Of a stretch of 64,000 nt of DNA, positions 51,616-58,485 are shown piece by piece. The DNA is from Candidatus Gastranaerophilales bacterium (GTDB taxonomy: Bacteria > Cyanobacteriota > Vampirovibrionia > Gastranaerophilales > Gastranaerophilaceae): NCBI GenBank assembly GCA_928722015.1, contig CAKMWI010000011.1:228729-292728 (forward strand). Direction: 5' to 3'. Each line of letters begins with the position of its first letter. Within the stretch, counting starts at the first letter, position 1. The notes beneath the pieces are model-generated. The model worked only from the letters and a program-made list of their open reading frames with translations. It did no database searches and was not told the origin of the DNA. The position numbers and the translations under genes are program-made.

Positions 51616-51888
51616 TTATTTCAAAAGTTTATCAAGGACTCCGGTAATTTCAAGCATTTTAGCTTCTTTATCAGCCTCATTGTCTGACTCAAAAGATTTT
51701 TTTATACAATTAGAAAAGTGTGCTTTTAGAATTTCAAAATTAATTTTCTTTAAAATAGACTGACTAGCCAAAATCTGAGTACTTATATCGATACAGTACC
51801 TATCTTCTTCAACCATCTTAATTAAACCGTCAATTTGTCCCCTAACCGTCCTTAACAACCGAATAATCATTGTTCTGTCTGCTTGCAT
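51616..51888 (-). CDS. csoR: CsoR-family metal-sensing repressor
   Basis: A 90-residue all-helical repressor. C32, H57 and C61 have exactly the spacing (25 and 4) of the Cu(I)-binding Cys, His and Cys of CsoR, in RYCIDISTQ and AHFSNCIKK. RLLRTVRGQIDGLIKMVEE is the usual first helix. It releases DNA when it binds copper, so it should repress genes until copper is high. It is read in the same direction as, and 100 bases after, the Cys-rich protein gene, which has a CsoR-like palindrome in front. The ribosome site is GAGGTAG. Confidence 0.9.
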   Translation of the reverse strand: MQADRTMIIRLLRTVRGQIDGLIKMVEEDRYCIDISTQILASQSILKKINFEILKAHFSNCIKKSFESDNEADKEAKMLEITGVLDKLLK

Positions 51889-51988
51889 ATTTCTCTACCT
51901 CACACTTAATCCCGTTATACATTATATAAATTATAATTTTCGGAGCATAGTATCACAACTATACCCCGAAAATTTCATCAATAAATAT

Positions 51989-52327
51989 TTAATCTTCACA
52001 ATCACACTTATTTTTTCTAAATAATCTAAATTTACGGGATTTACAATCACATTTTTCTGATTTTGAAGATTCACAAGATTCTGCATTATCCTTAGCACAA
52101 GTACAATCTTCATCGCATGTACATTGTTCACCATCTTGGCAACCACAAGTATAATCCTTATCACATGTACACTTTTCGCCATCCTGACAACCGCAAGTAC
52201 AATCTTTTGAACATTCACATTGCGTTTTTGTTGAATTCGGGCAAGAAGATTGTTCGCAAGCCAGAACCGTATTTGCACTAAAACACAATGCACCTAACAA
52301 AAATAAACTGGTAAATAATTTGTACAT
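51989..52327 (-). CDS. Secreted cysteine-rich metallothionein-like protein
   Basis: A 112-residue protein with a signal peptide (LFTSLFLLGALCFSANTVLA). The mature part has 20 cysteines in about 90 residues, mostly in C-x-C pairs, including two near-identical tandem units of about 15 residues (CGCQDGEKCTCDKD and CGCQDGEQCTCDED). No known metallothionein family was recognised. Twenty thiols with many acidic residues strongly suggest soft-metal binding, and the neighbouring CsoR points to copper. An exported Cys-rich metal sponge is unusual. The basic tail KSRKFRLFRKNK may hold it to the membrane or wall. AGGAGG precedes the ATG. Confidence 0.78.
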   Translation of the reverse strand: MYKLFTSLFLLGALCFSANTVLACEQSSCPNSTKTQCECSKDCTCGCQDGEKCTCDKDYTCGCQDGEQCTCDEDCTCAKDNAESCESSKSEKCDCKSRKFRLFRKNKCDCED

Positions 52328-52343
52328 AATGCCTCCTTTTAAA

Positions 52344-52366
52344 TACCTACACCCCGAGGGGGTATA
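52344..52366 (-). promoter_or_regulatory. Candidate CsoR operator
   Basis: A GC-rich palindrome, ACCCCGAGGGGGT at 52351-52363 extending to TAC...GTA, stands out in AT-rich DNA just upstream of the Cys-rich gene's ribosome site. CsoR-type operators have runs of C and G framed by TA in this way. Binding is inferred. Confidence 0.65.
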
Positions 52367-52532
52367 TGTATATATTAAAAAAGCCTTTGAATTTTGTCAA
52401 GTAAACCAAAACATTACATAAGAGCTAAATAATTATAACCCACATGGCCTACGTGAAAATACGGACTTGTTAACTATTTGAATAATCTTTATAATGTGAA
52501 CATTTAAGATTATCCAATAAATGAAAACATAA

Positions 52533-52825
52533 AATAAAAATGGTGTTTTATATAATGATATAGATTCTTTAACCAGTGAGTATGCTTCTTATAAAACAAA
52601 AATAAAAGATAAAGTAAAATATCAATTTGGAGACGTAAATGTTCCGGAAGTTGTATTGCATGAAAATAATTACTTGATACGTACGACTTCAATAAAAATT
52701 ATCGTTTTGAGTGGGCTTATATTCTAGTGTATGGGATAATTACATTAGGCGGAGTATGCATGTTCTATATTTCATTGTTTGGTATTTGGAAGATACAAGA
52801 TAAACTGAAGAAAAAAAAATTTTAA
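52533..52825 (+). pseudogene. Decayed membrane-protein gene, frameshifted
   Basis: One frame reads NGVLYNDIDSLTSEYASYK and on to NNYLIRT before drifting into a stop. The neighbouring frame then continues with DFNKNYRFEWAYILVYGIITLG, a membrane helix, and ends KIQDKLKKKKF at 52825. Joined at about 52680 they make one protein tail of about 95 residues with a C-terminal helix. No start codon survives upstream, where a TAA lies at 52530. No family was recognised. Confidence 0.5.
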
Positions 52826-52987
52826 AAACTATCCAATTTAATTGTGTATGAACATACAGAAAGGACTTTTTTATTTGCCCAAAGAGAATTTTGGTGCAAG
52901 CTTGGTAAAATCCTCTAAAAATCGAACCGAGTAAATTCTCTTAAATTCGCGAAAACCATTACGGTGCGGCAAATTTGGTATTAAAAA
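52826..52987. other. Spacer, nothing recognised
   Basis: About 160 bases between the decayed gene and the tmRNA terminator. It is less AT-rich in its second half (about 52915-52970), but no RNA fold or gene was recognised on either strand. Confidence 0.4.
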
Positions 52988-53007
52988 AGAGGCTATCGTA
53001 AGCCTCT
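52988..53007 (-). terminator. Terminator of tmRNA
   Basis: A perfect 7 bp stem (AGAGGCT with its complement) around ATCGTA, followed on the minus strand by six T. It lies nine bases after the tmRNA 3' end. Confidence 0.9.
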
Positions 53008-53016
53008 GAATTTTAA

Positions 53017-53426
53017 TGGTGGAGACGGTGGGAGTCGAACCCACGTCCAAAATGGATAAAAATAAACCTCTACGAGTGTAGATTTTAATTTTCTCAACTG
53101 ATTCAGGAAAAAATCACAACCCTATAAATCAGTCCTAGGTTTTATTTAAAGGAAACTCTAAACCTTTGATGGTTAAATCTTGATATAGTTACCATCAATT
53201 ACTATACTGCATCTTGCATAATTGACCCATAAATCCGGCAAGATGGGACTTATAAGTAGCTATTCATCAAAGGATTATGCAGCTAAAGCATAAGCTCTAG
53301 AGAAATCTGCTTTGATTACATTATCATTTTTAGCATTTAATTTGTTTTGCTCGTTGATAACCGTGAACAGCGCACGGACTCGCAGCCTATTTTCACCAAA
53401 CATCCTGTCAAATCCAAAACGTCCCC
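53017..53426 (-). ncRNA. ssrA: Transfer-messenger RNA (tmRNA)
   Basis: A 410-base tmRNA including the encoded CCA. The 5' end GGGGACGTTTTGGATTTGACAGG pairs its first seven bases with CGTCTCC at the 3' end, and the T arm reads GGGTTCGACTCCC. The tag frame runs from the resume codon GCT (53332-53334) to TAA (53275-53277) and encodes AKNDNVIKADFSRAYALAA. The charged tRNA part adds one more Ala in front. The ALAA end is the usual protease signal, and the AKN start is shared with cyanobacterial tags. It rescues stalled ribosomes together with SmpB, which is not encoded here. Confidence 0.96.
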
Positions 53427-53697
53427 TTGAATTTATAATCTAAACACCTGCATTCTTAAAAATAACATTACAAGATGTTTCCGGATGCTTCTATTCGATG
53501 TTGTAAATGTACTGTGAATACATTATAAAACTTTTGTATATTTTTTTCAAGAGATACAATTTAAAAGTCCATTTAAATAAATTTTTATAAAATATTACAT
53601 AATGTAACAAAATTTATAACTATATTAAAGATTTACCACAAAATATCCGTAACTACAGGTAATAATACTACTACCAGAAAGGAAAAGATACAAAGCC

Positions 53698-54831
53698 ATG
53701 GGCATGAGTGCATCACAAGCAAGATTTTTAAGTCTTACAGCACGCAAGAACAATGTGGAATTCGAAGGACAGCAGATTAACCAACAAAGAACTACTCTGT
53801 CCAACCAATCCGCAAGTTACTATAGCGAGCTTTGCAATATGAGTGTACCCACTCCGCCTTCTATTGATGATTATACAAAAGTATCTTACACTTTCGATGA
53901 TGGTGCTCTTACTAACACCATTACTTCAATGATTGCCAGAGGTAATAATCAATATTCAATCAGTTACATTCAGCAATGGCAAGATGATTATTCTATCGTT
54001 TCAGCTTCTTCAAGCCTTATTTCTAAAACGGATGCAGGAGAATATAAAGTAGGTTCTTCTACTTTAAGAATTTTAGGTACTGTTGGCGAATATAGTGCTG
54101 ATGAATTAAAAGCTCTATCAGATCAAGAGTTCGAAACTTTAAAAAATTCACCTGAATTTCAATCTGACAAATATTTAAGCACATTAGAAAGAGACCAATT
54201 ACAAGATTTATTAGAACAGGAAGAATATTATCAATCAATGTTAAATGAATCAGTACTAGGAAATGCTGCATCAACAAATTCCTGGTATGTAAGATATGTT
54301 AAAGATTCAACATCAGGTTCCTACGTTCCATATTTTTATCAAGCTGTGGAAGTAGAAAACGATGACAAATATACTGATGGTTATGCAACAAGTAATATAA
54401 ATTGTTATTCACTTGGTTCATCAACAAAGACTAAGGAAGTATTAAATCAACTTGGTTCTGTTGAAAAAGATTCTACAGGAAGATATATTTCTTTGACATT
54501 ATATCAAACAGATGAAAACGGACAGATTGTAATTGATCCTGATACAGGATTACCTATATCTACCGAATATTCATTAACAACTAATACATCTACAGATGAA
54601 GATGCGTATAATGACGCAATGAACCAATATAATTATGATCAAAACCAATATGATAAAAAGATTCAGGATATCAACTCAAAGTTAGAAGTTGTACAGCAGC
54701 AGGATAAGAGCTTAGAGTTAAATCTTAAACAGCTTGACACTGAAGAAAATGCTATTTCTACTGAAATTGATGCTGTTAAGAAAGTTATTTCTAAAAACGT
54801 TGAATCCAGTTTCAAAACGTTTAATGCTTAG
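53698..54831 (+). CDS. Coiled-coil protein of unknown function (long form)
   Basis: A 377-residue protein without a signal peptide. Helical N-terminal region (SASQARFLSLTARKNNVEFEG, 4-24), a Ser/Thr/Asp/Tyr-rich middle of about 240 residues (TFDDGALTNTITS, ISYIQQWQDDYSIV, GYATSNINCYSLGSSTK), and a C-terminal coiled-coil (about 315-370, DINSKLEVVQQQ, LKQLDTEENAISTEI). The two helical ends resemble the short protein at 35885-36214. The arrangement recalls filament subunits or hook-associated proteins, whose ends coil together, but no family match is claimed. A GAAAGGA lies upstream of two possible ATG codons (53698 and 53704). Confidence 0.72.
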   Translation: MGMSASQARFLSLTARKNNVEFEGQQINQQRTTLSNQSASYYSELCNMSVPTPPSIDDYTKVSYTFDDGALTNTITSMIARGNNQYSISYIQQWQDDYSIVSASSSLISKTDAGEYKVGSSTLRILGTVGEYSADELKALSDQEFETLKNSPEFQSDKYLSTLERDQLQDLLEQEEYYQSMLNESVLGNAASTNSWYVRYVKDSTSGSYVPYFYQAVEVENDDKYTDGYATSNINCYSLGSSTKTKEVLNQLGSVEKDSTGRYISLTLYQTDENGQIVIDPDTGLPISTEYSLTTNTSTDEDAYNDAMNQYNYDQNQYDKKIQDINSKLEVVQQQDKSLELNLKQLDTEENAISTEIDAVKKVISKNVESSFKTFNA

Positions 54832-54940
54832 TTAATCAAAACGCAAAAATAAGATAAACAAAATAAATCAGAAACTGCACAAATCAGCTTCTGAAAAAAT
54901 ATACAAAAATTTTCCTTTCCCTTTTTCCTATTGATTTTCC

Positions 54941-54969
54941 AACGACTCGTAAAACAGTCGTTTTTTTTT
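54941..54969 (+). terminator. Terminator after the 53698 gene
   Basis: AACGACT pairs with AGTCGTT across an eight-base loop and is followed by a run of T to 54969: a standard intrinsic terminator on the + strand. Confidence 0.88.
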
Positions 54970-54990
54970 GTTATTTAAATATTTAAGAAA

Positions 54991-55022
54991 CAAAAAGACC
55001 AATAATATCATTGGTCTTTTTG
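54991..55022. terminator. Second, bidirectional terminator
   Basis: A 13 bp perfect stem (CAAAAAGACCAAT with its complement) around AATATC, with A and T runs on either side. It would end the leftward gene at 55048 and catch read-through from the left. Confidence 0.88.
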
Positions 55023-55047
55023 TTTGTTTGCGTATATGTTGTTTTAT

Positions 55048-55554
55048 TTAAAAGTTCAATGTTTTAATACTTTGCACAGTTTGAAATTTACTAATTTCTC
55101 TCAAGTATTGTTCTAAAGCCATATAACCATTATAAATTTCATTAGAAATAGAAGCATATCTGCTTGCTTCTAAAAATTTTAATTCTTTTACTCTTATTAA
55201 GAGAATATTATCAGAATCCTGTCTTAGATGTTCATCTTCAGATACTGACCATTTTTGTAAAAGAGACAGTTCATCATACATCTGTTTCATTGTAGTAAAC
55301 TCTAAAATATTAAAATCATATTTTTCTAATAAAGATTTTTCAACATTAGAAATTCTGCTCATACAAGCTTGAAATTTAAAAACTTTTTTTATAATCAAAT
55401 AATTATCCGCAATTCGTTTATGCGAAGATGGAACATTATTTTTTGCCAAAAGAGCAGCAAAAGAACGAGATGTGAATGAATCTTTTTCATTCGAAAATGC
55501 ACTCTTTGATGTTAAGTCAAATTCTGATTTTCTTTCTACCATAGGTTCTAACAT
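55048..55554 (-). CDS. Helical protein of unknown function
   Basis: A 168-residue, highly charged, mostly alpha-helical protein. A polar start (VERKSEFDLTSKSAFSNEKD) is followed by helices such as DNYLIIKKVFKFQACMSRI and YDELSLLQKWS. It has no signal peptide, no clear membrane segment and no family match. The longest frame starts at 55650, but its first 32 residues look non-coding. ATG 55554 follows GGAGGAAGA and is preferred. It faces away from the TPR gene. Confidence 0.65.
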   Translation of the reverse strand: MLEPMVERKSEFDLTSKSAFSNEKDSFTSRSFAALLAKNNVPSSHKRIADNYLIIKKVFKFQACMSRISNVEKSLLEKYDFNILEFTTMKQMYDELSLLQKWSVSEDEHLRQDSDNILLIRVKELKFLEASRYASISNEIYNGYMALEQYLREISKFQTVQSIKTLNF

Positions 55555-55859
55555 TCTTCCTCCGATTATATGTCGATAATAAAATAATAAAATTCGTTTG
55601 TCATGATTTTTTGTCAAATTATTTACAATTGTTAAAAAATACAAAATCAAAAAGAAAAATCATGTTACTAAAAGGCTTCTACACTCAAGTTAACCACCCT
55701 TTTTTATATTATAAAAAAATGCCATAAATCATGTTGACTTTTATACAAAAAAACTTAAATTTATCATGTTAAAAATCATACGAAAGTATGACCCTTTTGT
55801 AATAAAAATATGTTAAAAATGATAATATAAAATACCGGACCGGAAGGTGGATAAAATCT

Positions 55860-57413
55860 ATGGGATTGAGCTTAAATAATATATACCAAAGACCATACGT
55901 CAAGCAAGACGCCAAAAATCCTGTAAAAAAAAGAGAAGAGGAAGAAAAATCCTCTGCCGCTAATACGCGTCGGGAAGAACAAACCAATCAAAATTCACAA
56001 AGCAAAGGACTTCAATATGTAGAACAAAAGCAACCTACATATACACCGGCTTATGAACAAAAATTTAATTTTGCACCAAACGGATACTCAAATGTTAATA
56101 TAAATGCCACCCCGCACCAACATCAAACCGGTAATACCGTTAATACTCAACCTGTTAGTGCAGCTGCTCAAAATAAAATTGACAGCCAAATTAATATTGC
56201 GCAAATACTGAAAGATTTGAAAAATACAGCACTTGCAATTGGCACCCCAGATGAGCTTAATGAAGAAGTTAACGGATATATTAATTTAATAGAAAAACAA
56301 GTAAAAAAAGAAAACCCTAATACAAAACTCGTAAAATCTAATCTGAAAAATGCGGCATCCATTCTTGACGGGTATATTTCAGAAACACTAAAAAAAGAAT
56401 CTCAAGTTGTAGAAAAATGGGTTGAAGCTCTATTTTTACAAAAAATTGACTACCACTATGATGAAGATAATATTAATGAAAGATTCTTAGTCAAATTTCC
56501 TGACGGCTCAACAAGCCAAACAAAACGCCAAGAAGAATTGCAGGAAACCTCTCAGGCTGAAAATATTCCACAAGAAGCCAGAGAAAATTCGAATGTCATT
56601 CCTATTTCCGTTGCCGGTCAAACAAATTCCACAAAAATTCCACAGGATAAACAGTTAAAATCATTATTTATTCAAGCAAAAAAATACGCTTATGCAAAAG
56701 ATCCGGAAAAAGCAATAAAAGCATTTGAACAAGCTCTCAATCGGGCAATGGAAATTGACGACACTGAAACTTCAGGGAAAATATACTACGAAGTCGGAAA
56801 AATATACGACGATCATGATTATCTTGCTCAAGCCTTGAAAAGTTATAATCAGGCTGCAAAGTTGTCAAAAGATGAAAATGTAAAGACAAAAGCTCATTAT
56901 TCAATGGCTCAAATTTATGATGATGTAAATCAAATTACTCCGGCACTCGATCATTACATTACAACAGTATCCTTTGCAGGAGAAGCCGAAAACATTCCGG
57001 CACAATCCGCATCATTAACTAAAATCGGTAATATTTATACAGATATGTACGATAAAGAAGCATTTAACTATTACGACACAGCATACAATCTGGCTAATGA
57101 GACCGAAAATTATAACCTGAGGGGATTTGTGTCATCTAATACTGCAGGTGCATATACAAAGTTTGATGAACCGGAAAAAGCTCTTAAATCATATTCTCAA
57201 GCAGTAAAAAATTATACAACTGCAGATTCACCCGTAAAAACTGCCCAGAATTATATGTCAGCAGCAGATATAATGGTTGAATTTAACTGCATTAATAAAG
57301 CAATGACACTTTTAAATAAGGCTCAAAAGTATGCTCGCCAAACAGATAATATTAATTTGATGAATGAAATTAATACTAAAATGAAACAGTTACAAGCTCT
57401 TGATGTAAAATAA
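55860..57413 (+). CDS. TPR-repeat protein with disordered N-terminus
   Basis: A 517-residue protein. Residues 1-110 are polar and likely disordered (KREEEEKSSAANTRREEQ, many Gln and Asn). Residues about 110-190 form a helical block. From about 265 to 515 run six or so TPR helix pairs, for example LFIQAKKYAYAKDPEKAIKAFEQAL, GKIYYEVGKIYDDHDYLAQALKSYNQAA and AGAYTKFDEPEKALKSYSQAV. TPR arrays bind partner proteins. There is no signal peptide, so it is probably a cytoplasmic scaffold. The ribosome site GGAAGGTGG precedes the ATG. The partner is unknown. Confidence 0.8.
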   Translation: MGLSLNNIYQRPYVKQDAKNPVKKREEEEKSSAANTRREEQTNQNSQSKGLQYVEQKQPTYTPAYEQKFNFAPNGYSNVNINATPHQHQTGNTVNTQPVSAAAQNKIDSQINIAQILKDLKNTALAIGTPDELNEEVNGYINLIEKQVKKENPNTKLVKSNLKNAASILDGYISETLKKESQVVEKWVEALFLQKIDYHYDEDNINERFLVKFPDGSTSQTKRQEELQETSQAENIPQEARENSNVIPISVAGQTNSTKIPQDKQLKSLFIQAKKYAYAKDPEKAIKAFEQALNRAMEIDDTETSGKIYYEVGKIYDDHDYLAQALKSYNQAAKLSKDENVKTKAHYSMAQIYDDVNQITPALDHYITTVSFAGEAENIPAQSASLTKIGNIYTDMYDKEAFNYYDTAYNLANETENYNLRGFVSSNTAGAYTKFDEPEKALKSYSQAVKNYTTADSPVKTAQNYMSAADIMVEFNCINKAMTLLNKAQKYARQTDNINLMNEINTKMKQLQALDVK

Positions 57414-57485
57414 ATCATTTCAAAACAAATAATTTTTATTTACATAAAATTTCACTTAAAAATACCGGGAAATTACATGCAACAA

Positions 57486-58376
57486 TTATTTTTCTTGTTG
57501 ATATCCAAAATTCTTTAGAACATTTTGTTTTTTTCGCCAGTCTTTTTCAACTTTTACTTCTAATTCAAGATAAACTTTTTTATCAACAATTTTTTCTAAT
57601 TCTAAACGAGCTTCCGTACCGATTTTTTTAAGTAAATTTCCACCTTTACCTATCAAAATTCCCTTTTGGCTCTTTTGTTCACAGTAAATAGTTGCATATA
57701 TTTTATCAATTTCTTCTTTTTCAAAATAATTAGTTACTTTGACAGCTACTGAATGAGGAATTTCATCTGAAGTATTAAGAAGAATTTTTTCTCTAATAAT
57801 TTCTTCGGTTACATCTCTCATTGTCTCTTCTGTTACAATATCCTCAGGATACAGAGCCTCTCCTTCCGGTAATTTTTTATAAATATTTTTTAAAAGCGTA
57901 TCTATATTTCGACCTGTTTTAGCAGAAATCCTCACAACCGGAACATTTTCATTAAATAATGTTTTATAAGTTAAAAGATTTGCTTCTATTTTTTCCGTTT
58001 TTTTAACTTTATCAACCTTATTCATAACAATAATTAACGGAATTTTCGTCTGTAAAATATTTTTAGCAATCCAATTATCACCTTTTCCTGCAGGTTCAGA
58101 ACCGTCTACCAAAAATAATATTACATCCGCATCTGGAATCGAAATTTTTGCCTCATCAAGTAAAAATTCTCCTAACTTATTCAACGGCTTATGCACACCA
58201 GGAGTATCAACAAAAACTATTTGTCCTTCATCTGTTGTATATATTCCCTTAATTCTTTTTCTTGTTGTTTGAGCTTTATCCGTTGTAATCACAATTTTTT
58301 GCCCGAGAATCTGGTTTAAAAGTGTTGATTTACCTACATTTGGACGCCCAATTATTGATACAAATCCGCTTTTCAT
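57486..58376 (-). CDS. era: GTPase Era
   Basis: A 296-residue GTPase needed for 16S rRNA maturation and 30S assembly. G1 is GRPNVGKSTLLN (10-21), the effector/G2 region is TTRKRIKGIYT, G3 is DTPGVHKP, G4 is NKVD and G5 is ISAKTGRN. The C-terminal KH domain has YCEQKSQKGILIGKGGNLLKKIG with the RNA-binding GKGG loop. The length matches E. coli (301). The ATG is preceded by TACAAT at six bases and by no ribosome site, as in the other leaderless candidates. Confidence 0.96.
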   Translation of the reverse strand: MKSGFVSIIGRPNVGKSTLLNQILGQKIVITTDKAQTTRKRIKGIYTTDEGQIVFVDTPGVHKPLNKLGEFLLDEAKISIPDADVILFLVDGSEPAGKGDNWIAKNILQTKIPLIIVMNKVDKVKKTEKIEANLLTYKTLFNENVPVVRISAKTGRNIDTLLKNIYKKLPEGEALYPEDIVTEETMRDVTEEIIREKILLNTSDEIPHSVAVKVTNYFEKEEIDKIYATIYCEQKSQKGILIGKGGNLLKKIGTEARLELEKIVDKKVYLELEVKVEKDWRKKQNVLKNFGYQQEK

Positions 58377-58382
58377 GAATTT

Positions 58383-58388
58383 ATTGTA
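58383..58388 (-). promoter_or_regulatory. -10 element TACAAT, six bases before era
   Basis: Read leftwards: TACAAT, AAATTC, ATG. No Shine-Dalgarno sequence is present. The spacing is identical to the other cases in this window. Confidence 0.5.
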
Positions 58389-58485
58389 ACATAAATCTCA
58401 AAATTTTTTAATAAAGTAGCAATTTTTTTTACTATCGAGTATTATATAAATAGTAGTGTATTTGTTAGATTAGTAGAAACGTTAT

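Noticed and set aside
51931..52293. 120-codon frame overlapping the Cys-rich gene
   Set aside because: It is the +1 frame of the Cys-rich repeats, giving a Val/Ile/Lys repeat by reflection. It has no signal peptide or ribosome site; the Cys-rich frame has both.
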